A stretch of DNA of 64,000 nt from Pontimicrobium sp. SW4 (GCF_039954625.1 NZ_CP157199.1:2480001-2544000), one strand, 5' to 3'; numbered from the stretch's first letter, positions 45,623 to 55,819 are shown. Notes: a model not told the origin generated them from the sequence alone. A program made the numbers and translations.

Positions 45623-45647
45623 TTTTAGTTTGCTTTTGCTCATAAAA

Positions 45648-45670
45648 AAAACCTGCACTAGACAGGTTTT
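45648..45670 (-). terminator. Intrinsic terminator of the 45692-46441 gene
   Basis: AAAACCTG (45648-45655) pairs with CAGGTTTT (45663-45670) around CACTAGA, 21 bp past the stop, with an A tract that reads as T on the minus strand. Confidence 0.8.
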
Positions 45671-45691
45671 AAAACATTGTAATTAGTCATT

Positions 45692-46441
45692 TTATTCGGT
45701 TCCAATTTTCATTATTTCGCTATCATCTTCAAAGCCTACAACATCGCGATATACAAAATACACTGGAAGATACATTATTGATATTGTAAAAAGCAAGCCT
45801 ATACCACAGGCTATAATACCAAGCATTCCTAAAATACCAGTAACAAATAGTAACCCAAAAGTTAGCAACCATTTTTTTGTTCCTAAACTAAAACTAATCT
45901 TTACGATTTCTGTTTCGGTTAATTCAGGATTATTAGAAAATACCACAGCAAAAAATGATAAAGGCACAAAAGCATATATATATGGTATAATAAATAACCA
46001 TTGAGCAATTACGGCAATTAAAGAATATACAATACCTAGCGTAAAAATTTTACCTATAAACTCACCCTTGTAATAATAGAATAAGTCATCTTTTTGTAAA
46101 TTATTCAAATCTGTTTGTTTGCAAATTCTATAAAATCCAGCCAACAGTCCGATTGTTAAGAAAGAAATCAATATAGTTTGTGGTAATGAGTAAAAAGCAT
46201 TACTGGTGTAGTTTTCAAAGAAATTAAAATTTCCGTTGTAATCAACTTCAAAAGGCTCTGGACCTAGACCAATAAAGCTAAAGAACATTGAAATACCAAC
46301 AGCAAATGCAACAAGCACTAAAACCATTAAAAACCCTTTCAACCAAATCTCCTTAAACATGTTAATTGTAAGGTCGAGGATTTTTCCAAAATCTAGATGC
46401 TGTGCATTCTGTATTTTCGATTGTATTTCGGAGTAGTTCAT
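45692..46441 (-). CDS. Integral membrane protein of unknown function
   Basis: A 249-aa protein from ATG 46441 with about five or six hydrophobic segments (FLMVLVLVAFAVGISMFFSF, TILISFLTIGLLAGFYRIC, FTLGIVYSLIAVIAQWLFII, LLTFGLLFVTGILGMLGII). Flavobacterial relatives are often mislabelled beta-carotene monooxygenase, and no enzymatic motif is visible. I chose MNYSEIQSK (46441) over the upstream ATG at 46495, because the 18 extra residues look non-native. It is transcribed divergently from miaB and ends at its own terminator. Confidence 0.75.
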   Translation of the reverse strand: MNYSEIQSKIQNAQHLDFGKILDLTINMFKEIWLKGFLMVLVLVAFAVGISMFFSFIGLGPEPFEVDYNGNFNFFENYTSNAFYSLPQTILISFLTIGLLAGFYRICKQTDLNNLQKDDLFYYYKGEFIGKIFTLGIVYSLIAVIAQWLFIIPYIYAFVPLSFFAVVFSNNPELTETEIVKISFSLGTKKWLLTFGLLFVTGILGMLGIIACGIGLLFTISIMYLPVYFVYRDVVGFEDDSEIMKIGTE

Positions 46442-46503
46442 ATTAATTGAATTTGGTTCGCTCTCAAATGTAAATAATTTAATTAAATTTAACACTCTGC
46501 CAC

Positions 46504-46536
46504 TTTGTCATAAAACCTAAATTAATTGTATCTTTG
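46504..46536 (+). promoter_or_regulatory. miaB promoter (TTTG-N21-TATCTTTG)
   Basis: TTTG (46504-46507) and TATCTTTG (46529-46536) fit the Bacteroidetes consensus with 21-bp spacing. The start site would be near 46543, which places the in-frame ATG at 46545 at the very 5' end and supports the start at 46572. Confidence 0.7.
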
Positions 46537-46571
46537 CATGCTTATTGACTATTACAGGTTTCAAGTACAAT

Positions 46572-48020
46572 ATGGAAAAGATTATAGACGAGAAAAAACA
46601 AGGACAATCCTTAATTTTAGACCAACATCAAAATAATACTAGAAAGCTTTTTATAGAGAGTTATGGCTGTGCTATGAATTTTAGCGACAGTGAAATTGTA
46701 GCGTCTATTTTAGCTAACAATGGCTTTAATACTACACAGAGGTTAGAAGAAGCCGATTTAGTTTTGGTTAATACATGTTCCATTAGAGATAAAGCCGAAC
46801 AAACTATAAGAAAACGCTTAGAAAAATATAATGCTGTAAAACGTACTCACAATCCAAAAATGAAAGTTGGTGTTTTAGGTTGTATGGCTGAGCGTTTAAA
46901 AGACAAGTTCCTTGAAGAAGAAAAAATTGTAGATTTAGTTGTTGGGCCTGATGCTTATAAAGATTTGCCTAATTTACTTGCTGAAGTTGATAAAGGCAGA
47001 GATGCCATCAATGTTATTCTATCTAAAGAAGAAACCTATGGCGATATTTCGCCAGTAAGATTGCAAAGCAATGGTGTTACAGCATTTGTATCCATTACTC
47101 GTGGTTGTGACAATATGTGTACTTTCTGCGTTGTGCCTTTTACGAGAGGTAGAGAGCGCAGTAGAAATCCGCAAAGTATTATTGAAGAAGTGAATGATTT
47201 AGCATCTAAAGGTTTTAAAGAAATCACTTTACTAGGTCAAAATGTAGATAGTTATTTATGGTATGGTGGTGGATTAAAAAAGGACTTTGATAAAGCAAGT
47301 GATATTCAAAAAGCAACAGCTGTAAATTTTGCTAATCTATTGGAATTATGTGCAGAAGCGCAACCCAAAATGCGTATTCGGTTTTCAACGTCCAATCCTC
47401 AAGATATGACCTTAGATGTTGTTGAATCTATGGCAAAACACAAAAATATTTGCAACTATATTCATCTTCCAGTACAAAGCGGTAGTAACAGAATATTAAA
47501 AGAAATGAATCGCCAGCACACTCGTGAGGAGTACATCAAGTTGATTGATGATATAAAAAAAATATTGCCTGATTGTACAGTGTCTCATGATTTAATTACA
47601 GGTTTTCCAACAGAAACTGAGAAAGATCATCAAGATACTTTAAGCTTAATGGAACATATTAAGTATTCGTTTGGATACATGTTCGCATATTCTGAACGAC
47701 CAGGTACAATGGCAGCACGAAAATTAAAAGATGATATTCCTGAGTCTGTTAAAATGAAACGGTTAGCTGAAGTTGTTGCATTACAACAAAAACACAGTAA
47801 GTATAGAACTGAGCAGTTTTTAAATAAAACTGTTGAAGTTTTGATTGAAAAAGAATCTAAAAAATCTTCTAAACAATGGTCTGGAAGAACTGAACACAAC
47901 TTAGTTGCTGTATTTCCAAAAGAGCATTATAAAGTTGGAGATTTTGTAAATGTTAAAGTGAATAATTGTACCACAGCAACACTTATAGGTGAAGCGATAG
48001 GTTATTCAGATAATAATTAA
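46572..48020 (+). CDS. miaB: tRNA-2-methylthio-N6-dimethylallyladenosine synthase MiaB
   Basis: A 482-aa radical SAM methylthiotransferase. The N-terminal UPF0004 domain has KLFIESYGCAMNFSDSEIV and two further Cys (VNTCSIRDKAE, VLGCMAERL). The radical SAM CxxxCxxC is in SITRGCDNMCTFCVVPFTRG. Further motifs are HLPVQSGSNRILKEMNRQHT and DLITGFPTETEKDHQDTL, and a TRAM domain ends the protein. It methylthiolates i6A37 in tRNAs reading UNN codons. Start chosen at MEKIIDEKK (46572) from promoter position. First gene of a long plus-strand operon, with the sigma-54-type activator 3 bp downstream. Confidence 0.96.
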   Translation: MEKIIDEKKQGQSLILDQHQNNTRKLFIESYGCAMNFSDSEIVASILANNGFNTTQRLEEADLVLVNTCSIRDKAEQTIRKRLEKYNAVKRTHNPKMKVGVLGCMAERLKDKFLEEEKIVDLVVGPDAYKDLPNLLAEVDKGRDAINVILSKEETYGDISPVRLQSNGVTAFVSITRGCDNMCTFCVVPFTRGRERSRNPQSIIEEVNDLASKGFKEITLLGQNVDSYLWYGGGLKKDFDKASDIQKATAVNFANLLELCAEAQPKMRIRFSTSNPQDMTLDVVESMAKHKNICNYIHLPVQSGSNRILKEMNRQHTREEYIKLIDDIKKILPDCTVSHDLITGFPTETEKDHQDTLSLMEHIKYSFGYMFAYSERPGTMAARKLKDDIPESVKMKRLAEVVALQQKHSKYRTEQFLNKTVEVLIEKESKKSSKQWSGRTEHNLVAVFPKEHYKVGDFVNVKVNNCTTATLIGEAIGYSDNN

Positions 48021-48023
48021 ACT

Positions 48024-49280
48024 ATGGAATCAGTACAAGCTATAAAACAACGTTTTGGAATCATTGGTAACGATGCTGCTTTAAATCGTGCTATTGAAAA
48101 AGCAATACAAGTTGCACCAACTGATATTTCGGTATTAGTAACTGGGGAGTCTGGGGTTGGAAAAGAAAGTATTCCAAAAATTATTCACCAGCTTTCACAT
48201 AGAAAACATGGAAAGTATATTGCGGTTAACTGTGGAGCCATTCCTGAAGGAACCATAGACAGTGAACTCTTTGGTCATGAAAAAGGCTCTTTTACAGGCG
48301 CTACACAAACACGCTCTGGTTACTTTGAAGTTGCAGATGGAGGCACCATTTTTTTAGATGAAGTTGGTGAATTGCCATTAACCACGCAAGTACGTTTATT
48401 ACGTGTTTTAGAAAATGGTGAGTTTATAAAAGTAGGCTCAAGCAAAGTACAAAAAACAAATGTTCGTATTGTTGCTGCAACAAATATGGATATGTTTGAT
48501 GCTATAAAAAAGGAAAAGTTTAGAGAAGACCTTTATTATAGATTAAGCACTATTGACATTCATCTTCCTCCTTTAAGAGACCGTAAAGAAGATATTCATT
48601 TATTGTTCAGAAAGTTTGCAAGTGATTTTGCTCTTAAATATAAAATGCCAACAATTAAATTAAGTGATGATGCTATCACTATGCTTTTAAAATATCGTTG
48701 GAGCGGTAACATAAGACAGCTACGTAATGTTGCCGAACAAGTGTCTGTCTTAGAACATAAACGAGAAATAACTGGTGAAATACTAAGACATTATTTACCT
48801 AATTCTGGACAAAACTTACCTGCCGTTATCGGCTCAACTAAAAAAGAAAATGACTTTAGTAATGAGCGGGAAATTCTTTACAAAGTGTTGTTCGATATGA
48901 AAAGCGACCTTAACGACTTAAAGAAGCTTACTATGGAGCTCATGCAAAAAGGTAATACGCAAGATGTTCAAAAAGACAATCAAGGACTAATCCAAAAAAT
49001 TTATGGTGAAGAAGATGACGAAACAATTAAAGAGGAGTTAGAAGTACTGTCCTTACCTAATGAAAGTGCGCAACCTGTTGAAATAGTAAATACTACTCAA
49101 GATAAATACCATTTTGCTGAAGAAATTGAAGAAGAAGAAACTTTATCGCTGCATGATAAAGAGTTGGAATTAATAAAAAAATCTTTAGAACGTCACAACG
49201 GAAAGCGTAAATTAGCAGCAGCAGAACTTGGCATAAGTGAGCGTACATTATATAGAAAAATTAAGCAGTTTGATCTTTAA
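48024..49280 (+). CDS. Sigma-54-dependent (NtrC-type) transcriptional activator without receiver domain
   Basis: A 418-aa AAA+ enhancer-binding protein. The central domain starts almost at once (residues ~5-245): Walker A VTGESGVGKESIPK, sigma-54 contact GSFTGATQT (GAFTGA variant with Ser), GTIFLDEVGELPL, and RWSGNIRQLRNVAEQ (Arg finger region). Residues ~265-370 are a charged, acidic linker, and a Fis-type HTH ends the protein (RKLAAAELGISERTLYRKI). There is no N-terminal receiver or sensor domain, so control must come from protein interactions or expression level. Bacteroidetes place this gene next to lptE-like and secG genes. It is likely co-transcribed with miaB and the small gene downstream. 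Confidence 0.93.
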   Translation: MESVQAIKQRFGIIGNDAALNRAIEKAIQVAPTDISVLVTGESGVGKESIPKIIHQLSHRKHGKYIAVNCGAIPEGTIDSELFGHEKGSFTGATQTRSGYFEVADGGTIFLDEVGELPLTTQVRLLRVLENGEFIKVGSSKVQKTNVRIVAATNMDMFDAIKKEKFREDLYYRLSTIDIHLPPLRDRKEDIHLLFRKFASDFALKYKMPTIKLSDDAITMLLKYRWSGNIRQLRNVAEQVSVLEHKREITGEILRHYLPNSGQNLPAVIGSTKKENDFSNEREILYKVLFDMKSDLNDLKKLTMELMQKGNTQDVQKDNQGLIQKIYGEEDDETIKEELEVLSLPNESAQPVEIVNTTQDKYHFAEEIEEEETLSLHDKELELIKKSLERHNGKRKLAAAELGISERTLYRKIKQFDL

Positions 49281-49289
49281 AATAAATTT

Positions 49290-49487
49290 ATGAAGGCAGT
49301 AGAAATATTTATGATTCGAAAATCGTTTGCTCGTAATAGCTCCGAAAAAATAAGACAAGAAGCTGAAGATTTAGTAAACGAAAAGCATTATCAAGGATAC
49401 CGATTAATAAGTGTAGATTTTGATATTGCAGATAATGCTGGCTATATTTATGCGTTTATTACTATGAAACGACCTAACACGTATTAA
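49290..49487 (+). CDS. Small conserved-looking protein, 65 aa
   Basis: A 65-aa frame fills the space between the sigma-54 activator (9-bp gap) and lptE-like gene, whose ATG directly follows the stop. The protein (VNEKHYQGYRLISVDFDIAD, then AGYIYAFITMKRP) has an alternating hydrophobic pattern compatible with a small alpha/beta fold. No family is recognised. Tight packing in the operon supports it as a real gene. Confidence 0.65.
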   Translation: MKAVEIFMIRKSFARNSSEKIRQEAEDLVNEKHYQGYRLISVDFDIADNAGYIYAFITMKRPNTY

Positions 49488-49997
49488 ATGAAATATTTAA
49501 AATATTCATTTCTATTAGTTTTATTGACAACTCTACAAAGCTGTTGGAAATACTCCTTTACTTCGGTTTCAATTTCTGAAAACACGAAAACGTTTCAGGT
49601 CAATTATTTTCAAAACAACGCACCTTTAATAGAACCTGGTTTAGAGCGCGATTTTAAAATAGCACTAGAGGAAATTATTTTGAATCAGACGAAATTAGAT
49701 TTAGTAAAATCTAATGGTGACCTCGTTTACGAAGGTGAAATAGTAGAGTATCGTATATCTCCTACTACAGCTACCGCAAATAACACTGCTGCACAAAACC
49801 GTTTAACCATTGCTGTTAAAGTTCATTTTTATGACAAAAACGATCCAGAAGCTGAGTTTGATCAACGTTTCTCATTTTATTTTGATTATGAAGGAAGCGC
49901 TCAATTAGTAGGTAGTCAAAAAGCTATAGCAATAGCTGAAATATTTGAACGCATAACTCAAGATGTTGTTAATGCATCATTATCTGCAAACTGGTAA
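49488..49997 (+). CDS. lptE: LptE-family LPS-assembly lipoprotein
   Basis: A 169-aa lipoprotein with a signal ending in LQSCWKYSFT (lipobox Cys ~residue 19), then SVSISENTKTFQVNYFQNN, LEEIILNQTKLDLVKSNGDL and YEGEIVEYRISPTTATANN, the Bacteroidetes LptE pattern. It would plug LptD at the outer membrane and assist LPS insertion. The start immediately follows the stop of the 65-aa gene, and the next gene begins 3 bp after its stop. Confidence 0.88.
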   Translation: MKYLKYSFLLVLLTTLQSCWKYSFTSVSISENTKTFQVNYFQNNAPLIEPGLERDFKIALEEIILNQTKLDLVKSNGDLVYEGEIVEYRISPTTATANNTAAQNRLTIAVKVHFYDKNDPEAEFDQRFSFYFDYEGSAQLVGSQKAIAIAEIFERITQDVVNASLSANW

Positions 49998-50000
49998 GCG

Positions 50001-50903
50001 ATGAATACTTCTAATTTTACAAAACTGCTACAAAATCCTCAGAATATCTCTGCAAATCAAGTAAGTGATGTAAAAGCTATTATTAATGAGTTTCCATATT
50101 TTCAATCGGCAAGAGCTATTCATCTTAAAGGACTAAAAGATCAAGAGAGTTTCAAATACAATCAAGAATTAAAAACTACTGCTGCTTACACAACAGATAG
50201 AAGTATTTTATTTGATTTTATAACATCAAACGAATTTCAACAAAACGAAATTTCAGAGCATATAAAAAAGAATATTGCACATTTAAAAGATATAGAAGTA
50301 AATGATGTCGAAGACATTTCTGTTAATAAAAGTGTTATAATTGATGAAGCTTTAAAACAACATATCAAGGATACTGAACCAACAATACGCCCTGATTTAT
50401 TTGAAGAAAAACAAGAACTAATTTCTCCTGAAAAAATTATTAAAGTAGATGTCTCTAATATTGAAAAGTCACCTCAAGAAATCCTAGAAGTTGGAAAACC
50501 TTTAGATTTCAACAAAAATGAAGTACACTCCTTTAGTGAATGGCTAAAAATCACAAGCTTTAAACCTATTATTAGAGAACAAGATGTAGCTGGTGATGTA
50601 ATAAAACCAGAAGAAGATGAAAAAACTAGAAAGTTTGAATTAATAGATAAATTTATTGCCTCAAGTCCAAAAATTCAGCCAATAAAAAAGGATACACCAA
50701 CACTCAATATTGCCAAATCACAAATGATGCAACCAGAGACTTTAATGACTGAAACATTAGCGCGAATTTATGTAGAACAAAAAAACTACTATAAAGCTAT
50801 TCAATCTTATAAAATTTTAAGTTTGAAATATCCAGAAAAAAGTGGTTTCTTTGCAGACCAAATTCAAGCAATAAAAGAAATACAAGAACAAAACAATAAA
50901 TAA
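50001..50903 (+). CDS. TPR-like cytoplasmic protein of unknown function
   Basis: A 300-aa soluble protein without a signal peptide. The N-terminus (FTKLLQNPQNISANQVSDVK, IINEFPYFQSARAIHLKGLK) and the C-terminus (ETLARIYVEQKNYYKAIQSY, KILSLKYPEKSGFFADQI) each look like a helical TPR-type element separated by ~150 acidic, probably disordered residues. Flavobacterial secG genes commonly have a homologue upstream. Possible scaffold role is inference. It lies 2 bp before secG. Confidence 0.75.
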   Translation: MNTSNFTKLLQNPQNISANQVSDVKAIINEFPYFQSARAIHLKGLKDQESFKYNQELKTTAAYTTDRSILFDFITSNEFQQNEISEHIKKNIAHLKDIEVNDVEDISVNKSVIIDEALKQHIKDTEPTIRPDLFEEKQELISPEKIIKVDVSNIEKSPQEILEVGKPLDFNKNEVHSFSEWLKITSFKPIIREQDVAGDVIKPEEDEKTRKFELIDKFIASSPKIQPIKKDTPTLNIAKSQMMQPETLMTETLARIYVEQKNYYKAIQSYKILSLKYPEKSGFFADQIQAIKEIQEQNNK

Positions 50904-50905
50904 TA

Positions 50906-51265
50906 ATGAGCACGTTTTCAATATTTTTAATTCTTATCGTTATCGTAGCGTTCCTATTAGTAGTAGTAGTAATGGTACAAAACCCAAAAGGTGGAGGATT
51001 ATCATCTTCATTTGGTGGAGGTGGTACTCAGCAATTAGGTGGTGTTAAAAAAACCTCAGACTTTTTAGATAAAAGTACTTGGGCTTTAGCTACTTTATTA
51101 ATTGCACTAATTTTACTTTCTAATGTAGCAATTGGTGGTAATGGTACAACTACAGAGTCTAAAGCTTTAGATCAAGATGCAACAACATCTCAACCTCTTC
51201 CAGCAACGACTCCTACTACAACTGACACTCCTACTAACGAAGTAAGCAACGACTCAGCACAGTAA
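50906..51265 (+). CDS. secG: Preprotein translocase subunit SecG
   Basis: A 119-aa inner-membrane protein with two transmembrane helices (residues ~3-24 and ~50-70) around the diagnostic loop VMVQNPKGGGLSSSFGGGGT / KKTSDFLDKSTWALA. It has a Thr/Pro-rich C-terminal tail typical of Bacteroidetes SecG. It assists SecYEG-mediated export. Last gene of the operon starting at miaB, followed by a strong terminator. Confidence 0.95.
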   Translation: MSTFSIFLILIVIVAFLLVVVVMVQNPKGGGLSSSFGGGGTQQLGGVKKTSDFLDKSTWALATLLIALILLSNVAIGGNGTTTESKALDQDATTSQPLPATTPTTTDTPTNEVSNDSAQ

Positions 51266-51285
51266 AAATGTGACTTAAAAATAAT

Positions 51286-51316
51286 AAAATGCCAACTTAA
51301 ACAGTTGGCATTTTTT
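51286..51316 (+). terminator. Intrinsic terminator after secG
   Basis: AAAATGCCAAC (51286-51296), 7-nt loop, GTTGGCATTTTTT (51304-51316): an 11-bp stem and T run 20 bp after the secG stop. Confidence 0.92.
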
Positions 51317-51326
51317 GTTTCTGCAA

Positions 51327-51377
51327 GTTTGTCAGTCATATTTTATTGGCACAATTTTGGAACAACGCTTTAGCGTT
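51327..51377 (+). promoter_or_regulatory. groESL upstream region: sigma-54-like -24 element and inverted repeat
   Basis: TTGGCAC (51346-51352) matches the -24 half of sigma-54 promoters. The -12 half reads TTTTGGA (around 51355-51361) rather than TTGC, so the match is partial. A GTTTGTCAGTC segment precedes it. AACGCT-TT-AGCGTT (51364-51377) is an inverted repeat in the leader. No CIRCE element (TTAGCACTC/GAGTGCTAA) is present. Which sigma factor drives groESL here is not decided. Confidence 0.45.
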
Positions 51378-51409
51378 AATCTTAATCATTAATTTAAAAC
51401 ATATAGAAA

Positions 51410-51685
51410 ATGGCTTTAAACATTAAACCATTAGCAGATAGAGTTCTAATAGAACCATTAGAAGCTGAAACTACAACAGCTTCAGGAATTATTATTCCAG
51501 ACAATGCAAAAGAAAAACCTCAAAAAGGAACAGTTATAGCTGTTGGCAAAGGCACTAAAGACGAGCCAATGACAGTGAAAAAACATGACACTGTACTTTA
51601 TGGGAAATATGCTGGTACTGAGTTAAAACTAGACGGAAAAGACTATTTAATTATGCGAGAAAGCGACATTCTTGCAATTGTATAA
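51410..51685 (+). CDS. groES: Co-chaperonin GroES
   Basis: A 91-aa Cpn10 ([20 protein letters not shown], mobile loop [39 protein letters not shown], and [13 protein letters not shown] at the end). It caps GroEL during folding cycles. Full family length. groEL follows after 21 bp. Confidence 0.97.
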   Translation: MALNIKPLADRVLIEPLEAETTTASGIIIPDNAKEKPQKGTVIAVGKGTKDEPMTVKKHDTVLYGKYAGTELKLDGKDYLIMRESDILAIV

Positions 51686-53335
<1,650 letters not shown>

Positions 53336-53360
53336 GACAAAAGTCGATTCTCAAAATTAT

Positions 53361-53391
53361 AAAAAACGCTTCAATAATTGGAGCGTTTTTT
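53361..53391. terminator. Bidirectional terminator between groEL and the DUF3179 gene
   Basis: AAAAAACGCTTCAA (53361-53374) pairs with TTGGAGCGTTTTTT (53378-53391) with one G-T pair and a 3-nt loop. The right-hand T tract runs into the DUF3179 stop codon at 53391-53393. Confidence 0.9.
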
Positions 53392-54443
53392 TATGGTTGA
53401 TATATTTCTGCATCTGGATAAAAAGCTCCAATAGCAAACCAATAACTAACAACTGAGTTAGCAGGAGTCAAATAGTCACCAAGATTTCCTGATAGAACAC
53501 CTCCAAAAACATTCCTAACTGTACCTAAATCATCTTTAAAGAACCCTCCAGAATCACTTAATTCATATTCAAAAACAAGTCCTTCATTATCTTGACTTAA
53601 TTCAAATGAGTTTAAAATATGCTCATCTCCTACTATAAGATATTTTTTATTATTAAATGTATCTATTATCGCATTTCCTCCCATAAAATCTTCAAATTGA
53701 TACACTTTAGATTTATCTTCATCAATAATAGCATATACTCTTTTTTTATTTAGCAACCTCCTGTCATGAGGCGCTGGAAGAAAAAGGAAGTAATTATCAT
53801 TTGTCTTATAGTCTCCATAAGGATATACGTCATAATTTCTTGAAAACCCAGTATCTTCACTTAGCACCAATGTTTCAGGGTATAGTTTTTTCCATGTTTT
53901 CCAATCTGTCTCAACAACATTAAATAAGGTTGGTCTTTCACCAACCAAATCACCATTTACACATTGCAATTTTAATTGCGACCATAAACTTTCAGTCTTT
54001 CTATCATATAAGAGTAGATTGGAATTGTACAAAAGCCCCGAAACTCCAAAAGTTCCGTCTGCATTATCTGCTTCTCTTTCCCATGCAAAAGCAGTTCCAG
54101 TTAATGGACAATATGACAAAGCAATTGGATCGTTACCAATTACATCATTAACTATTTCATGCCAATCTAAAATATAATGAGGATAAGCTCTTGCTTCACC
54201 TTCAAAGTAAATACCTACGACTAATTCATCATCCTCAAGTCCAGCATCATCTATAAATTCAGGATTATCTATAGATGGAATTCCATCTTTACCTGCACCA
54301 CCATCTTTAATTTCACGTCTAGCAATTAACCATTCCTCCTCTGCCTCTATAGATATTCCATTTGTTTGATTTGATGTATCATCAGTTTTATTACAAGATA
54401 ATGTGATGACCGAAATGACTAATAAAGAGTATATTTTTTTCAT
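53391..54443 (-). CDS. DUF3179 lipoprotein
   Basis: A 350-aa predicted lipoprotein (signal ending VITLSCNKT, Cys ~residue 17) with the DUF3179 sequence: ELVVGIYFEGEARAYPHYIL, DWHEIVNDVIGNDPIALSYC, PLTGTAFAWERE, TFGVSGLLYNSNLLLYDR, ETLVLSEDTGFSRNYDVYPY. The invariant YCPLTGTA and DWHEIVND segments are intact. Function of the family is unknown. It is 10 bp after the outer-membrane protein gene and probably forms a two-gene operon with it. Confidence 0.9.
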   Translation of the reverse strand: MKKIYSLLVISVITLSCNKTDDTSNQTNGISIEAEEEWLIARREIKDGGAGKDGIPSIDNPEFIDDAGLEDDELVVGIYFEGEARAYPHYILDWHEIVNDVIGNDPIALSYCPLTGTAFAWEREADNADGTFGVSGLLYNSNLLLYDRKTESLWSQLKLQCVNGDLVGERPTLFNVVETDWKTWKKLYPETLVLSEDTGFSRNYDVYPYGDYKTNDNYFLFLPAPHDRRLLNKKRVYAIIDEDKSKVYQFEDFMGGNAIIDTFNNKKYLIVGDEHILNSFELSQDNEGLVFEYELSDSGGFFKDDLGTVRNVFGGVLSGNLGDYLTPANSVVSYWFAIGAFYPDAEIYQP

Positions 54444-54453
54444 AATGATAGCT

Positions 54454-55413
54454 TTAGTTAAAAAGCCTAGGCTTAGGCTCTAATCTTAATAACACACCTG
54501 TTGTCACTCTATAAGTAGGTGTTAATTGTGTCCCTTCTACATAACTATAAATTGGTAATTCAGCTTTTGTTGAAAACGTAATATTTGGTGTTATATCTAT
54601 AGTAAAATTTGGAATTAATGACACAAAATTCCCTCCTGTATTATCTAGGGGAAATTCATCCAATTCATCTTTAACCACATTTCTATATTTTAATGACAAA
54701 CTGGGTGAAACTAATGTTTTAAAAGCTACGAATATATCTGAAAAACTTAGAAAAGATAAAAACTCATCTCCAAATTTATAACTAGTGTTTCCATAATAAG
54801 AGTTATTAATTCCTGTTGCTCTATAAATAATTCTTCCTCCAATTTGAAAAGATGGTCTGAAATTAAAACTGTGGCCCACAGACATTAAATAAATAACATC
54901 CCAAGTATTACTTCCTGGTTGTAAATCAGCATTTAAAACGATCCCTTCAGTACTTTTTTCGGTTGTAGATCCAAGTGGAATTTTGGCACCGACACCTATA
55001 TTGAATTCTAAATTTTGAATTTTCTTAGGTTTAAATTTATACATCGTCAGTAATACTGCATCACCTATTCCTGAGGTTTGATCTAAATTTTCATTTCCAA
55101 ATTGCATTATTTTCCTTCGTTGATTGACATAGGTAAACAATCCTTCAATTGATAAATTATTAAAAATAGAATAATTTATATTTAGTAATGCAGAGTGGGT
55201 AATTCTTAACCTAGAATTATCATCAAGTTTTTCTTTTTCGAAATTTAACGTATTGAGATTATTATAATCATAATGTACACCAATTTGAAAGCTCCCTTTA
55301 CTTAAAGTTGGTAATCCAATATTATTGGACAACGGAATTCCACCAGAACAACATGTTTGAGCATAGCTGTAAAAAGAAAATAATAAACAGATTAGAATTG
55401 GTTTTGAATTCAT
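54454..55413 (-). CDS. Predicted outer-membrane beta-barrel protein
   Basis: A 319-aa protein with a signal peptide (cleavage near YSYAQ, residue 19) and alternating amphipathic strands to a C-terminal TGVLLRLEPKPRLFN ending near Phe. The mature N-terminus is TCCSGGIPLSNNIGLP, an unusual vicinal Cys pair. It resembles MetA/porin-like transporters of Bacteroidetes, but no substrate is evident. Operonic with the DUF3179 gene. The CC pair and the metal-binding genes just upstream suggest, weakly, metal-related work. Confidence 0.7.
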   Translation of the reverse strand: MNSKPILICLLFSFYSYAQTCCSGGIPLSNNIGLPTLSKGSFQIGVHYDYNNLNTLNFEKEKLDDNSRLRITHSALLNINYSIFNNLSIEGLFTYVNQRRKIMQFGNENLDQTSGIGDAVLLTMYKFKPKKIQNLEFNIGVGAKIPLGSTTEKSTEGIVLNADLQPGSNTWDVIYLMSVGHSFNFRPSFQIGGRIIYRATGINNSYYGNTSYKFGDEFLSFLSFSDIFVAFKTLVSPSLSLKYRNVVKDELDEFPLDNTGGNFVSLIPNFTIDITPNITFSTKAELPIYSYVEGTQLTPTYRVTTGVLLRLEPKPRLFN

Positions 55414-55479
55414 TTTAATGATTTCTTTCTAAGAAGTCGGATAATAATTCTGTTCCTTACTTTTAATTATCAATCATAA

Positions 55480-55511
55480 AAAAAGCACCTAGTTAATGCT
55501 AGGTGCTTTTT
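55480..55511 (-). terminator. Intrinsic terminator of the second metal operon
   Basis: AAAAAGCACCTAG (55480-55492), 6-nt loop, CTAGGTGCTTTTT (55499-55511): a 13-bp perfect stem 18 bp beyond the stop of the HMBD lipoprotein gene. It works on the minus strand and possibly on both. Confidence 0.9.
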
Positions 55512-55528
55512 ATTATGTATAAATTTAA

Positions 55529-55813
55529 TTAATCGTCATCATGATCTTCGGAGTCTCCTTCATCATTATCACCTTCTACTTTCTTTAAAGCCATTTTGCA
55601 AACTGGACAGTTTCCTTCTTTATCATAAGTTTTTCCTTCTTCACAATCCATTGGACATTGGTACACATCGTTCATAGCCATATCTGCATTATCAGCTGCG
55701 TGACTCTCAGTCATTTCAATTTCTTCATTATTCTCTTTTTTTTCTCCTTTACAAGACACTAAAACTGTACTTGCACTTAGCATTAATGCTAAAATTAATA
55801 GTGTTTTTTTCAT
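55529..55813 (-). CDS. Heavy-metal-binding-domain lipoprotein
   Basis: A 94-aa lipoprotein (signal MKKTLLILALMLSASTVLVSC) with an HMBD zinc-ribbon-like core YQCPMDCEEGKTYDKEGNCP and VCKMALKKVEG, flanked by Met/His-containing and Asp/Glu-rich segments (AADNADMAMND, SEDHDDD). HMBD domains occur in copper efflux proteins and bind soft metals. The usual CPMHPE is CPMDCE here. Last gene of the operon with the HMA protein and TonB receptor, 6 bp after the HMA gene. Confidence 0.88.
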   Translation of the reverse strand: MKKTLLILALMLSASTVLVSCKGEKKENNEEIEMTESHAADNADMAMNDVYQCPMDCEEGKTYDKEGNCPVCKMALKKVEGDNDEGDSEDHDDD

Positions 55814-55819
55814 CGTTAC

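Noticed and set aside
51316-51409. CIRCE/HrcA operator upstream of groES
   Set aside because: The inverted repeat present (AACGCT/AGCGTT) is too short and does not match TTAGCACTC-N9-GAGTGCTAA.
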